Part shown: positions 44,811 to 53,731 of the stretch, piece by piece
How positions within the stretch are numbered: position 1 is the first letter of the stretch
Layout of the letters: every line of letters begins with the position of its first letter
Assembly (NCBI RefSeq): GCF_018860505.1
Contig: NZ_JAHKPU010000018.1
Location: 62,001-126,000 of the forward strand
DNA from: Pacificibacter marinus
GTDB lineage: Bacteria > Pseudomonadota > Alphaproteobacteria > Rhodobacterales > Rhodobacteraceae
Reading direction: 5' to 3'
Length of the DNA stretch: 64,000 nt
Made by a program: the position numbers and the translations under genes
The notes under the pieces: model-generated
Seen by the model: the letters and a program-made list of their open reading frames with translations, nothing else
What the model was told of the DNA's origin: nothing
Database searches by the model: none

Positions 44811-45860
44811 ATGCTTGATATTTTAAGTCCGGGCGCATTGGCGGCCCTAATTGGCTGTGCTGGAGGCATAGGACTTGGCTTGGCAGCGCGGCTTGGGCGC
44901 TTTTGCTCTATGGGCGCGATCGAGGACGCCTTATATCAAGCCTCATATATCCGTGCGCGCCAATGGGGTGTGGCGATTGGCGTGGCAATCATCGGTGTTT
45001 TCACCCTTATCGGGCTTTTTGGCTTTGACCCAACGGCGTCCCATTTCTTAGCATTGCGATGGTCCCCTGCTGCGTCCATTCTGGGCGGATTGATGTTCGG
45101 TTACGGCATGGCACTGGCCGGAAACTGCGGATTTGGTGCCTTGGCGCGTCTTGGCGGCGGCGACCTGCGCAATTTCGTCATCGTGATCGTCATGGGGCTG
45201 TTCAGTTATATGACGTTGAACGGGCCACTGGCAGAGCTGCGCGTTGTCTTATTTCCACCTGCGCCCGCGCAAAACCCTGCTGGCATTGCGCACTGGCTCA
45301 ATAGGCACGACGTGCCTTTGGTGCCTGCAGGACTGAGCATCGGCCTTACGATTCTTATCCTCACGCTGAGTTCGAAATCATTCTTGTCTGACCGAAAATC
45401 AATTCTGTGGGGCGGCATTGTCGGCTTGGCAATCACCTCTGGCTGGGCGGGCAGCGCTTGGCTGTCACATCTTACGTTTGAGGCCGTGCCCCTTGCGTCC
45501 CATTCCTTTGCCGCGCCTATTGGCGATGCCCTGTTTTTTCTGATGATGTCATCGGCCACGACGCCAAGCTTTGGCATTGGGTCTGTGGCAGGTGTATTGA
45601 TCGGTGCGGCCATTGGATCACTGATCAAAGGCCATTTCAGATGGGAAGCCTGCGATGACCCACGCGAATTGAAACGCCAAATTGGCGGCGCTGCTTTGAT
45701 GGGCGTCGGCGCGGTTTTGGCCTTTGGTTGCACCATCGGGCAGGGCATTTCAGCCATGTCAGTGCTGGCTTTTTCGGCCCCCATCACACTGGTGGCCATT
45801 ATCGCAGGTGCTGCATTGGGCCTGCGTCAACTCATTTACGGCTTTTCACCTGTCAAATGA
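44811..45860 (+). CDS. YeeE/YedE (SoxT/TsuA) family sulfur-compound transporter
   Basis: A 349-residue membrane protein with about nine helices. The conserved Cys motifs of thiosulfate transporters of the YeeE/TsuA family are present: AGNCGFGALARLGGGDLR (Cys near 105) and FGCTIGQGISAMS (Cys near 306), together with an N-terminal GRFCSMGAIEDA. Family members import thiosulfate or a related sulfane signal; in sox clusters the homologue SoxT is thought to supply the inducer to SoxR. The ATG follows GGGAGG by five bases, 30 bases after soxR. Confidence 0.9.
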   Translation: MLDILSPGALAALIGCAGGIGLGLAARLGRFCSMGAIEDALYQASYIRARQWGVAIGVAIIGVFTLIGLFGFDPTASHFLALRWSPAASILGGLMFGYGMALAGNCGFGALARLGGGDLRNFVIVIVMGLFSYMTLNGPLAELRVVLFPPAPAQNPAGIAHWLNRHDVPLVPAGLSIGLTILILTLSSKSFLSDRKSILWGGIVGLAITSGWAGSAWLSHLTFEAVPLASHSFAAPIGDALFFLMMSSATTPSFGIGSVAGVLIGAAIGSLIKGHFRWEACDDPRELKRQIGGAALMGVGAVLAFGCTIGQGISAMSVLAFSAPITLVAIIAGAALGLRQLIYGFSPVK

Positions 45861-47117
45861 TCAGCGCCGTATAAGTACCTGAAGATCAGCGACATTCGTG
45901 CCCGTCGCGCCTATTTTCAACAGATCACCCGTCGCTTCAAGCCCATGATAGCTGTCGTTGCGTGCCAAGATATCATCAAGATCAACACCCGCCGATTTGA
46001 GCCGAGCAAGCGTTGATCCATCCACGAGCCCCCCAGCTGCGTCCGTTGGACCATCGCGCCCGTCTGTACCGCCAGACAAGAACACATAGTCGTCAAGCCC
46101 GCGCTCACCAGCAAGCTTTGCCACACGCAGCGCCAATTCCTGATTGCGCCCGCCAAGCCCGCGGCCAGCGATTTTTACGGTTGTCTCGCCGCCGAACAGA
46201 AAAATGCCAGGCTCGGTTGCACAGTCTAACATCACATGGGCTGCGGCATCCACGTCGCCCTCAAGAGGCGTAGGAAACAGGTGAACCCCCTGCCCCACAC
46301 CACCGCAAGCGCGCGCCATAGCCGCGACAGACCGTGCGTTCGATCCAATCAAAATGGTTTCACTGTCAGGCAATGGTCCAAGGTCTGGCTCGACTTGCAA
46401 CAAATGTTTGCGCACAGATTCAGGCAGGCGATTCCACACCTGCAAAGACTTCAAAGCTGCGACAGCATCCGCCCGTGTTCCAATTGGTGACACAGATGGG
46501 CCAGAGGCAATGGCACGCAAATCGTCATCCACCACATCAGATAAAACCAAAGTGGTGACAAACGATGGGCTAGCCGCACGCAAAAGTCCGCCACCTTTAA
46601 GACGCGACAGCTGCTGGCGGATCAAATTCATCGTGACGATATCAGCCCCAGACGCGAGTAAAAGCGCGTTCACGGCAGCTTTGTCTTCTAAACTGACGCC
46701 CATCACAGGCGCAGGCAACAAAGCAGACCCACCACCCGAAATCAAAGCGATCACATCGCCTTGGGCCATGCTCAGTACGCTTTCAACCCGCTGGGCGGCA
46801 CGTGCACCTTCAACATCAGGGACAGGATGTGCGGCCCCACGAACTTCAGCGCCATCAAGGGGGGCCGCGTTCTCGTAATTGGTCACGACCAAAACCGTTT
46901 CGGCTCGGACATGCTTCATAGCAGCCTGCGCCATCGTGCGCGCAGCTTTACCTACGGCGACAATCGTTGGGCGGGTGAATGTGCTGCCTTTCAAAGCCTC
47001 TTCGACAGCGCTGGCTGGGTCGGCTTCATCAACCCCCGCCATAAACACTTTAAAAGCACGTTCACGCATTTCAGAAAAATTCAGGGGTGTCGTCGGGACG
47101 TTCATATCAATCTGCAT
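45861..47117 (-). CDS. Glycerate 2-kinase (MOFRL/GckA family)
   Basis: The 418-residue protein has the DUF4147 N-terminal domain (about 10-245) with GGGSALLPAPV, and the MOFRL C-terminal domain (about 300-410) with GGETTVKI, GGRNQELAL and SGGTDGRDGPTDAAGG. It phosphorylates glycerate to 2-phosphoglycerate, in the serine cycle or glyoxylate use. Older annotations call it hydroxypyruvate reductase TtuD. The stop abuts that of the transporter gene. Starts at 47117 and 47105 are both possible. Confidence 0.9.
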   Translation of the reverse strand: MQIDMNVPTTPLNFSEMRERAFKVFMAGVDEADPASAVEEALKGSTFTRPTIVAVGKAARTMAQAAMKHVRAETVLVVTNYENAAPLDGAEVRGAAHPVPDVEGARAAQRVESVLSMAQGDVIALISGGGSALLPAPVMGVSLEDKAAVNALLLASGADIVTMNLIRQQLSRLKGGGLLRAASPSFVTTLVLSDVVDDDLRAIASGPSVSPIGTRADAVAALKSLQVWNRLPESVRKHLLQVEPDLGPLPDSETILIGSNARSVAAMARACGGVGQGVHLFPTPLEGDVDAAAHVMLDCATEPGIFLFGGETTVKIAGRGLGGRNQELALRVAKLAGERGLDDYVFLSGGTDGRDGPTDAAGGLVDGSTLARLKSAGVDLDDILARNDSYHGLEATGDLLKIGATGTNVADLQVLIRR

Positions 47118-47192
47118 ACCTTAATTATCACATGCAAGAGCACGCGCGTCCAGCCGCTTGCAAGACAACGAGACAAGGGTCAGTTTAAACCC

Positions 47193-47768
47193 ATGACACA
47201 TGATATGAATACATCACATCCCGTAGACCTTGCACAGTTTTTAAACACGGCTTGGTCTGCCTTGGCTCCACAGATCGTTGCAGACAAACGCAAAGCGCAA
47301 GTCGTGACACTGTCCACCGTCGGCCAAGGTGGCGCCCCCGCAGCGCGCAGTGTCGTTTTGCGTGCCAATGACAGGTCACGTGCATCTGTTGATATATTCA
47401 CGGATGCCGCCACCCCCAAATGCGCTGAAATTACCAATGATCCCCGTGCGGCTCTCACCCTGTGGCACGCGGATTTTCAACTGCAACTGCGTTTGTCCGG
47501 CACGATAGAAATCATTGAGGGCACGCAAGCGCATGCCGCTTGGTCTAGCCTGCCCGATCTGGCCTTACCCAATTATGGCGTGTCTCCGTCCCCTGGATCA
47601 AACATCCCAACACCCACATCCTATACGCGCCAGCCTGATCAGGCCCGTTTCGCAATCCTGCGCATGACATTGTTCGACATGGATGTGGTGTCTTTGGCTG
47701 CGCCTATTCACATCCGTGCGTTCTATGAGCGCCGTGATGGATGGCGCGGCCTATGGCGCGTGCCGTAA
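47193..47768 (+). CDS. Pyridoxamine 5'-phosphate oxidase-family flavin protein
   Basis: The 191-residue protein has the split-barrel FMN-binding fold of the PNPOx-like family: RKAQVVTLSTVG near the N-terminus, ARSVVLR and DIFTDAATPKCAEI around the FMN site, and the C-terminal RRDGWRGLWRVP, which resembles the Alr4036-type PNPOx group rather than PdxH itself. The substrate is unknown. I start at 47193; a frame open to 46761 runs antisense to the glycerate kinase gene and is not likely coding. An ATG at 47205 is an alternative. Confidence 0.8.
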   Translation: MTHDMNTSHPVDLAQFLNTAWSALAPQIVADKRKAQVVTLSTVGQGGAPAARSVVLRANDRSRASVDIFTDAATPKCAEITNDPRAALTLWHADFQLQLRLSGTIEIIEGTQAHAAWSSLPDLALPNYGVSPSPGSNIPTPTSYTRQPDQARFAILRMTLFDMDVVSLAAPIHIRAFYERRDGWRGLWRVP

Positions 47769-47994
47769 ACCCCCACCGCGCCTTGACCGTCAACAAATCA
47801 AAAAGCGCCCTGAAACCAACGCTGCAATAACGGTTTAGCTGACAAAATGCGCCCTGAATAAAAAACGAGTACGTTAATACGCAATGCTTGACCAACTTAG
47901 GAGAAAATGATGGGGATATGGGGATGCGAGGCTATGCCCGACCTTTGTCAAACCTCTTATTAATAAGGGCAAAGGGAATTTACTGGAAAGTAAA

Positions 47995-48081
47995 TGGTGC
48001 GGTCGAGAAGACTCGAACTTCCACGGGTGTTACCCCACAGCGACCTCAACGCTGCGCGTCTACCAATTCCGCCACGACCGC
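47995..48081 (-). tRNA. tRNA-Leu (anticodon GAG)
   Basis: Read on the minus strand, acceptor arms GCGGTCG and CGACCGC pair perfectly, with discriminator A and CCA encoded in the DNA. The anticodon stem CAGCG/CGCTG carries the loop TTGAGGT with anticodon GAG, which reads CTC and CTT. A long variable arm (TGTGGGGTAACACCC) and the GTTCGAGTC T-arm segment identify it as a type II leucine tRNA. A hairpin TTTACT-TTCC-AGTAAA directly follows and may aid 3' processing or termination. Confidence 0.95.
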
Positions 48082-48260
48082 ACAGTCTTGACTTGGTGAG
48101 GCGTATCTAACGAAGGTGCGAATGGATGGAAAGGCCAAAAATGATCTTTGTCAGAAAAAAATGACACACCTATGACGCTGCCAAATGTCATCGTCTTTTC
48201 GAACGGATGTGATTTTAAGAAACTCTTTTTGTCCAACGTATTTGGGCCATACCTGCGTGC

Positions 48261-48392
48261 TTGCACACAACTACCAAGACATCCGCGAAACGTGACGGCG
48301 CGAAAGCTGCGATCAAGACCTCGGATGGGCGTGACATTTATGTGCTGCGCGCCTATGTCCCTGCACTCAAGGAGGCAGGGCTTTTGCTCTGA
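48261..48392 (+). pseudogene. Possible small gene or gene remnant before lipB
   Basis: In the 317-base gap between the tRNA and lipB one frame reads KTSAKRDGAKAAIKTSDG and then RDIYVLRAYVPALKEAG before a stop 6 bases from lipB. The text looks protein-like but no ATG with a ribosome binding site precedes it; a TTG at 48261 would give 43 residues. It may be the tail of a degraded gene or a short leader. No family recognised; nothing else is seen in the gap. Confidence 0.3.
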
Positions 48393-48398
48393 GACACT

Positions 48399-49064
48399 AT
48401 GGTTGAATGGAAAATATCAGACGGGTTGACCGATTACGACACAGCCTTGGCCGAAATGGAATCGCGTGCGGCTGCGATTGCCAAGGGCGAAGCGGACGAG
48501 CTAATTTGGCTGGTCGAACACCCGCCTTTGTACACAGCCGGCACATCCGCCAAGATCGAAGACCTCGTGCAACCGGATCGCTTCCCTGTTTATGACACGC
48601 GGCGCGGCGGGCAATATACCTATCACGGCCCAGGGCAACGGGTCGCTTATGCGATGCTTGACCTGAACAAACGCGGGCGCGATGTGCGCAAATTTGTGCA
48701 CAACATGGAGACTTGGGTGATCGCCGCTTTGGCGGAATTCAACATCAAAGGTGAAATTCGCGAGGGGCGTGTCGGCGTTTGGGTTGAACGCGATGACAAA
48801 CCGCTGACCGTTACGGGCAAAAAGGCTGAAGACAAAGTGGCCGCTATCGGGTTGCGCATTCGCAAATGGGTGTCATTTCACGGGTTGTCGATCAATGTTG
48901 AACCCGACTTGTCGCATTTCGAAGGCATCGTGCCATGTGGCATCACGGAATATGGCGTGACGTCTTTGGTGGATTTGGGCCTGCCGATCACCATGGATGA
49001 CGTGGATATAGCCCTGCGCCGTGCCTTTGACGATGTATTTGAAAATGTGCCCGACTTGCAGTAA
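48399..49064 (+). CDS. lipB: Octanoyltransferase LipB
   Basis: LipB moves octanoyl groups from acyl carrier protein to lipoyl domains of 2-oxoacid dehydrogenases and the glycine cleavage system. The 221-residue protein has the [14 protein letters not shown] segment, the [15 protein letters not shown] glycine-rich loop, the catalytic Lys region and the catalytic Cys in [11 protein letters not shown] (about residue 177). The start [13 protein letters not shown] fits the family; AAGGAGG occurs 24 bases upstream, rather far, and no nearer site is strong. Confidence 0.95.
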   Translation: MVEWKISDGLTDYDTALAEMESRAAAIAKGEADELIWLVEHPPLYTAGTSAKIEDLVQPDRFPVYDTRRGGQYTYHGPGQRVAYAMLDLNKRGRDVRKFVHNMETWVIAALAEFNIKGEIREGRVGVWVERDDKPLTVTGKKAEDKVAAIGLRIRKWVSFHGLSINVEPDLSHFEGIVPCGITEYGVTSLVDLGLPITMDDVDIALRRAFDDVFENVPDLQ

Positions 49065-49219
49065 AAACGTAAGATAACCACCACAACTGTAACGGTTTGT
49101 TCACAAAAAACGCGCAAGAACGACGACAAACACCCTCCCTGCGACAATCTCGAACTCGCATCTTAAGATACAAGCGATATTGTCTACACAACCAGAAACG
49201 ACTCACGTTGGAGATTCCG

Positions 49220-49681
49220 ATGACTAAGATGTTTGCACTCACTGCCGCTGCCCTTTTGGCCGCAACATCCGCCTATGCAGGCGATGCTGTCAAAGGCGAA
49301 AAAGATATGAAAAAATGCAAAGCCTGTCACACAGTCGCAAATGGCGATGAAGTGATTTTCAAAGGCGGCAAAACCGGTCCGAACCTTTACGGCGTGATCG
49401 GGCGTACAGCTGGAACAGAAGAAAGCTTTACAAAATACGGTGACGACTTGGTTGCGGTCGGTGCGGCAGGTCTGGTTTGGACCGAAGAGCTTTTGGTTGA
49501 ATATGTGCAAGATCCAAAAAAATTCTTGAGCGCGCAGCTTGATACGGCGGCAAAATCCAAAATGTCGTTCAAACTCAAAGACGCCTCAGACGTTGCCGCT
49601 TACCTTGCGTCCGTTGGACCCGCTGTCGAAGAGATGCCAGTGGAAGACATGCCAACAGAAGATGCGGCCCCTGCCGAGTAA
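49220..49681 (+). CDS. Soluble class I cytochrome c (cytochrome c2/c550 type)
   Basis: A 153-residue precursor with a Sec signal (MTKMFALTAAALLAATSAYA, cleavage after residue 20), the haem motif CKACH (33-37) and Met115 in SKMSFKL as sixth ligand, in the cytochrome c2 fold with GPNLYGVIGR. It probably shuttles electrons from the bc1 complex, and here from SoxXA and SoxCD, to the aa3 oxidase encoded next. An acidic tail (EEMPVEDMPTEDAAPAE) of about 20 residues extends the usual fold. TTGGAGA precedes the ATG; the frame is open to 49097. Confidence 0.92.
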   Translation: MTKMFALTAAALLAATSAYAGDAVKGEKDMKKCKACHTVANGDEVIFKGGKTGPNLYGVIGRTAGTEESFTKYGDDLVAVGAAGLVWTEELLVEYVQDPKKFLSAQLDTAAKSKMSFKLKDASDVAAYLASVGPAVEEMPVEDMPTEDAAPAE

Positions 49682-49706
49682 GAAGGCCTCACACGGATAG
49701 ATTTTG

Positions 49707-49736
49707 AAACGCTGCCCTTCGGGGCGGCGTTTTTTT
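49707..49736 (+). terminator. Terminator after the cytochrome c gene
   Basis: AAACGCTGCCC pairs with GGGCGGCGTTT (one T-G pair) around a short loop, followed by a T run. Confidence 0.88.
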
Positions 49737-50041
49737 ATGGCGCATCGATTCCCCGAATGCTTGCTCATAGCGCTATGTCGCCCAAGACACCACGGCACAA
49801 ACCACCAGATCACAGCCCTCTATCGAAAGCCATGCCCCTCGTAACACGCGTCGAATCCCCGTGAGCCGGCAGTCGGTATCAAAATTCAAGCCACATGAGA
49901 CACTTTTTCACCCCATGGGGCGCGTTGACACATTGCCCCAGCGATATATTGCCTTTAAGACCATACGCAATTCCGTGTGGTGACTCTGTTTTGTTGCAGC
50001 GCGGATTAACGCATAGCTTAAGCATAAATCGGGAGGACCGC
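49737..50041. other. Intergenic leader of ctaD
   Basis: No gene is visible. TTGACA at 49925-49930 and TATATT at 49945-49950 are promoter-like but only 14 bases apart. TTAA at 50006-50009 and 50018-50021 are eight bases apart, so they miss the CtrA spacing by one. Confidence 0.3.
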
Positions 50042-51733
50042 ATGGCAGACGCAGCCATTCACGGCCACGAACATGAAGACAACCGCGACTTCTTTACGCG
50101 CTGGTTCATGTCAACGAACCACAAGGATATCGGCATCCTTTACCTCATCACCGCTGCGGTGGTGGGCTTTATCTCTGTCGCCCTTACAGTTTACATGCGC
50201 CTTGAGCTCATGGAACCGGGTGTTCAATTCATGTGCCTTGATGAGGCCGGCAACGCAGCCGCGCGCCTGATCTCTGGCTTTGGTGGCGACGAATGTGCAC
50301 CAAACGGGCACCTTTGGAACGTTATGATCACCTACCACGGTGTTTTGATGATGTTCTTTGTGGTTATTCCAGCGCTCTTTGGCGGTTTCGGTAACTACTT
50401 TATGCCGCTGCAAATCGGCGCGCCAGACATGGCCTTCCCACGCTTGAACAACCTGTCTTACTGGATGTACGTTTGTGGTGTGGCTTTGGGCATCGCGTCC
50501 TTGTTCGCCCCTGGCGGCAATGGTCAAGCGGGTTCAGGCGTTGGTTGGGTTCTCTACCCACCATTGTCCACCTCTGAAGCAGGTTATTCCATGGATCTTG
50601 CGATCTTTGCTGTCCACGTTTCAGGTGCTTCGTCCATCCTTGGCGCGATCAACATGATCACGACATTCATGAACATGCGCACACCGGGCATGACATTGTT
50701 CAAGGTTCCACTGTTTGCTTGGTCGATCTTTGTGACTTCTTGGTTGATCCTTTTGTCTTTGCCAGTTTTGGCGGGCGCGATCACCATGCTGCTGACAGAC
50801 CGCAACTTTGGCACATCCTTCTTCCAACCTGGCGGCGGCGGCGACCCGATTTTGTACCAACACATCCTGTGGTTCTTCGGACACCCAGAAGTGTACATCA
50901 TCATTCTGCCCGGCTTTGGCTTGATCTCTCACATCATCGCGACATTCTCTCGCAAACCCGTGTTCGGCTACTTGCCGATGGTTTGGGCGTTGATCGCGAT
51001 TGGTGGACTTGGCTTCGTCGTGTGGGCGCACCACATGTACACAGTCGGCATGTCGCTCAGCCAACAGACATACTTCATGATGGCAACGATGGTTATCGCT
51101 GTGCCAACAGGGGTGAAAATCTTCTCTTGGATCGCCACAATGTGGGGCGGGTCGATCGAATTCAAAGCACCTATGGTTTGGGCTTTTGGCTTCCTCTTCC
51201 TCTTCACCGTTGGCGGTGTGACAGGCATCATCTTGTCCCAAGCGGGCGTGGACCGTGCTTATCATGACACCTACTACGTTGTGGCACACTTCCACTACGT
51301 TATGTCCTTGGGTGCGATCTTCTCGATCTTTGCCGGTATCTACTTCTACTTCGGTAAAATGTCGGGCCGTCACTACCCTGAATGGGCCGCACATGTTCAC
51401 TTCTGGATGATGTTCATCGGCGCGAACTTGACCTTCTTCCCACAACACTTCTTGGGTCGCCAAGGTATGCCACGTCGCTACATCGATTACCCAGAAGCCT
51501 TCTCGCTTTGGAATAAAGTCTCCTCTTATGGTGCTTTCTTGTCCTTCGCGTCATTCATCTTCTTTATCGGTATCGTGATCTACTCCCTCAAATGGGGCAA
51601 ACGCGTCACCGAAAACAATTACTGGAATGAATACGCGGATACACTCGAATGGACCCTACCGTGCCCACCACCTGAGCACACATTTGAGACCCTGCCAAAA
51701 CAAGAAGACTGGGACAAAGCGCCTGCGCACTAA
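50042..51733 (+). CDS. ctaD: Cytochrome c oxidase subunit I, aa3 type
   Basis: The catalytic subunit of the aa3 terminal oxidase reduces oxygen at a haem a3-CuB centre and pumps protons. The 563-residue protein has twelve membrane helices. [10 protein letters not shown] contains the Glu and the cross-linked His-Tyr, HHMYTVGMS the two CuB His, and [13 protein letters not shown] the haem ligands, so it is an A1-type oxidase. GGGAGGA precedes the ATG at 50042; the open frame upstream to 49895 lacks family similarity. The other oxidase subunits are not adjacent, which is usual in Rhodobacterales. Confidence 0.97.
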   Translation: MADAAIHGHEHEDNRDFFTRWFMSTNHKDIGILYLITAAVVGFISVALTVYMRLELMEPGVQFMCLDEAGNAAARLISGFGGDECAPNGHLWNVMITYHGVLMMFFVVIPALFGGFGNYFMPLQIGAPDMAFPRLNNLSYWMYVCGVALGIASLFAPGGNGQAGSGVGWVLYPPLSTSEAGYSMDLAIFAVHVSGASSILGAINMITTFMNMRTPGMTLFKVPLFAWSIFVTSWLILLSLPVLAGAITMLLTDRNFGTSFFQPGGGGDPILYQHILWFFGHPEVYIIILPGFGLISHIIATFSRKPVFGYLPMVWALIAIGGLGFVVWAHHMYTVGMSLSQQTYFMMATMVIAVPTGVKIFSWIATMWGGSIEFKAPMVWAFGFLFLFTVGGVTGIILSQAGVDRAYHDTYYVVAHFHYVMSLGAIFSIFAGIYFYFGKMSGRHYPEWAAHVHFWMMFIGANLTFFPQHFLGRQGMPRRYIDYPEAFSLWNKVSSYGAFLSFASFIFFIGIVIYSLKWGKRVTENNYWNEYADTLEWTLPCPPPEHTFETLPKQEDWDKAPAH

Positions 51734-51751
51734 TCCCATGACAGTCTAAAC

Positions 51752-51780
51752 AAAGGCCCCGCAACTTGCGGGGCCTTTTG
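51752..51780. terminator. Terminator after ctaD
   Basis: AAGGCCCCGC-AACTT-GCGGGGCCTT is a perfect ten-base stem with flanking T residues. Confidence 0.88.
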
Positions 51781-51816
51781 CATTTCTAGAATATGCTTCA
51801 CTGTTCAAATACAAAT

Positions 51817-52236
51817 CTATTCATGCTCGGTCACGCAGCCCCCGTGATCCCCTAAACTGCTCAGCACATAACAGTCTCCAGTCGTCCCCTGCCCTGTGCA
51901 ACCGTCCGATATCCGCTGCAACTCTTGTTCCAGCCTTTGCAATCGCGCGATCTTGTCTTTCACCAATTGTCGTTGCGCACGCGCCAATTCACCTGCCTCT
52001 GCACAAGACCTATCGGGGTGCTCTTGCAACGCGATCAGGCTTGAAATTCCGTCTAACGAGAACCCCAATTGGCGGGCATGCTTTACGAAAGCGAGCCGTT
52101 CCAAATCACTATCCCTATAGCGCCGCTGATTGCCAGCTGTACGCTCGGCCTCTTTCAAAATCCCAATTTCTTCGTAATAGCGAATGGTTGGGACTTTGAC
52201 GCCGGAGCGTCTGGACAGCATTCCAATGGAGAGCAT
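51817..52236 (-). CDS. MerR-family metal-responsive regulator
   Basis: The 139-residue protein has the MerR N-terminal winged helix (SRRSGVKVPTIRYYEEIGIL), a dimerisation helix and Cys at 78, 113, 122 and 134. Cys78, 113 and 122 fit the metal-binding pattern of ZntR/CadR/PbrR proteins, though the C-terminal GGC and TEHE tail is distinct. It is divergent from a cation exporter gene with a MerR-type operator between them, so it most likely activates that exporter in response to zinc, cadmium or lead. Confidence 0.9.
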   Translation of the reverse strand: MLSIGMLSRRSGVKVPTIRYYEEIGILKEAERTAGNQRRYRDSDLERLAFVKHARQLGFSLDGISSLIALQEHPDRSCAEAGELARAQRQLVKDKIARLQRLEQELQRISDGCTGQGTTGDCYVLSSLGDHGGCVTEHE

Positions 52237-52245
52237 AAAAACCTC

Positions 52246-52276
52246 TTGAACCTCTAGTCACTAGAGAGATTAGATA
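52246..52276 (+). promoter_or_regulatory. MerR-type promoter and operator of the cation exporter
   Basis: TTGAAC (-35, 52246-52251) and TAGATA (-10, 52271-52276) are 19 bases apart, the overlong spacing of MerR-activated promoters. Between them lies the perfect dyad CTCTAGT-C-ACTAGAG (52252-52266). Confidence 0.75.
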
Positions 52277-52306
52277 TATTGCAGACCAAAGAAAAGGACG
52301 ACTCAC

Positions 52307-52927
52307 ATGTCTGCATGTTGCGACAACACCGCCAAATTTGATGGGCTATCAAAAGATTACAAACGCCGCCTCTGGGCCGTCGTAGCCATAAATGCTGTGA
52401 TGTTCGGTGTTGAAATGTGCGCAGGGAAAGCTGCCGGATCACAAGCCTTACAAGCCGATGCTTTGGATTTTCTGGCAGATGCCGCCACATATGGGCTATC
52501 TTTGGCGGTGATCGGTGCGGCAATCTCGATGCGCGCTTGGGCTGCTTTTGCCAAAGGGATCAGCCTATTATTGATGGGGATTTGGGTGTTCTCTATGACG
52601 GCCTATCAATTCCTTTTCTTAGAAGTGCCCGTGGCCCCGCTGATGGGAAGTGTCGGTTTTTTAGCGCTCGCAGCCAATCTGGTCAGCGTTATGCTTTTGG
52701 TGAAATACAAAGACGGCGATGCCAATGTGCGCTCAGTCTGGCTTTGCTCGCGCAACGACGCCATCGGTAATGTCGCAGTGATGGTCGCCGCTTTGGCCGT
52801 TTGGATCACCCAAACCGCATGGCCTGATTTGGTCGTCGCCCTGTTGATGGCAGGGCTATTTCTATCATCTGCTTGGCAAATTTTGCATCAATCAGTCGCA
52901 GAACTGCGACAGCACAAGCATAGCTAA
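52307..52927 (+). CDS. Cation diffusion facilitator-type transporter
   Basis: The 206-residue membrane protein has about six helices and resembles the membrane half of cation efflux (CDF) proteins: ALQADALDFLADAATYGLSL corresponds to the metal-site helix II, with Asp residues, and CSRNDAIGNVAVMVAA to helix V. The cytoplasmic C-terminal domain of typical CDF proteins is missing. A Cys-Cys pair (SACCDN) lies at the very N-terminus. Its divergent MerR regulator and operator support metal export, substrate probably zinc or cadmium. Confidence 0.85.
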   Translation: MSACCDNTAKFDGLSKDYKRRLWAVVAINAVMFGVEMCAGKAAGSQALQADALDFLADAATYGLSLAVIGAAISMRAWAAFAKGISLLLMGIWVFSMTAYQFLFLEVPVAPLMGSVGFLALAANLVSVMLLVKYKDGDANVRSVWLCSRNDAIGNVAVMVAALAVWITQTAWPDLVVALLMAGLFLSSAWQILHQSVAELRQHKHS

Positions 52928-52935
52928 AACCTGCA

Positions 52936-52965
52936 CAGGGCCCCACAACGATGTGGGGCTTTTCA
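52936..52965 (+). terminator. Terminator after the cation transporter gene
   Basis: GCCCCAC-N6-GTGGGGC is a perfect seven-base stem followed by TTTT. Confidence 0.82.
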
Positions 52966-53019
52966 TTCAGGATAAAACCGATACAACCATAAGTAACACG
53001 AGGAACGTCGAAAACAGTT

Positions 53020-53709
53020 ATGCTCACACCATTTGGCACCAATATTTGGATCGCAAAAGGGCCAATTCTGTCCACGGCAGGGTTTAAATACCCCACACGC
53101 TGCGCCATTGTCCGGCTTAGTGACGGAAACTTGGTGATTTGGTCGCCAGTCACTTTAACGTCGGACCTAAAAGAAGCCATAGATGCCCTTGGTCCCGTCA
53201 AAGCCTTGGTTGCACCAAATTCTTTTCATCACTTGTTCTTCAAAGATTGGGCCCTCGCCTACCCAGAGGCAAAGTGTTTTGCCGCTCCGCGTCTTGAGAA
53301 AAAACGCGCAGACGTTCATTTCGATGCGACCCTGACCGATACCCCTGATGTGATTTGGACAGGCGAGCTGGCGCAGGTGATTGTGCGCGGCAATATGTTG
53401 ACCGACGAAGTGGTGTTTTTTCACAAGGCCAGCGGCACTGTGTTGTTTACCGATATTTTGCAGCAGTTCGACAAAGGTTGGTTTACCGGATGGCGCGCCA
53501 TCGTCGCGCGATTGGATTTTTTGGAAGGCACCGAACCCCAAGTCCCGCGCAAATTTCGCTTGGCGTTTCGCGATTACGACGCGGCCAGGGGCGCTGTGAA
53601 AACCATCCTTGGTTGGCCCGCCTCACAAGTGCTTATGGCTCATGGTCGCCCAGTGACCAAAGACGCAAACCGCTATTTGAAACGCGCTTTTGCTTGGCTT
53701 ATGCCCTAG
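53020..53709 (+). CDS. DUF4336-domain protein, metallo-beta-lactamase-like
   Basis: The 229-residue protein matches the DUF4336 pattern: an N-terminal FGTNIWIAKGPI, a strand-rich core with LVAPNSFHHLFFKDW and a C-terminal LMAHGRPVTKDA. The fold is thought to be related to metallo-beta-lactamases, but only single His residues remain of the metal motif, so catalysis is doubtful. No function is established. The next gene (DUF2244) begins 22 bases after its stop. Confidence 0.85.
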   Translation: MLTPFGTNIWIAKGPILSTAGFKYPTRCAIVRLSDGNLVIWSPVTLTSDLKEAIDALGPVKALVAPNSFHHLFFKDWALAYPEAKCFAAPRLEKKRADVHFDATLTDTPDVIWTGELAQVIVRGNMLTDEVVFFHKASGTVLFTDILQQFDKGWFTGWRAIVARLDFLEGTEPQVPRKFRLAFRDYDAARGAVKTILGWPASQVLMAHGRPVTKDANRYLKRAFAWLMP

Positions 53710-53731
53710 GCAGAACAGTGGACAAAATCAA

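Noticed and set aside
46761-47192. Long upstream extension of the flavin oxidoreductase gene
   Set aside because: It runs antisense to the glycerate kinase gene, whose family motifs are convincing.
48148-48429. 93-codon frame overlapping the start of lipB
   Set aside because: It overlaps lipB in another frame and has no ribosome binding site or motif.
50006-50021. CtrA box before ctaD
   Set aside because: The two TTAA are eight bases apart, not seven.
50621-51463. 280-codon minus-strand frame across ctaD
   Set aside because: It is antisense to a highly conserved gene and rich in His, Asp and Arg, as expected for a shadow of membrane protein codons.
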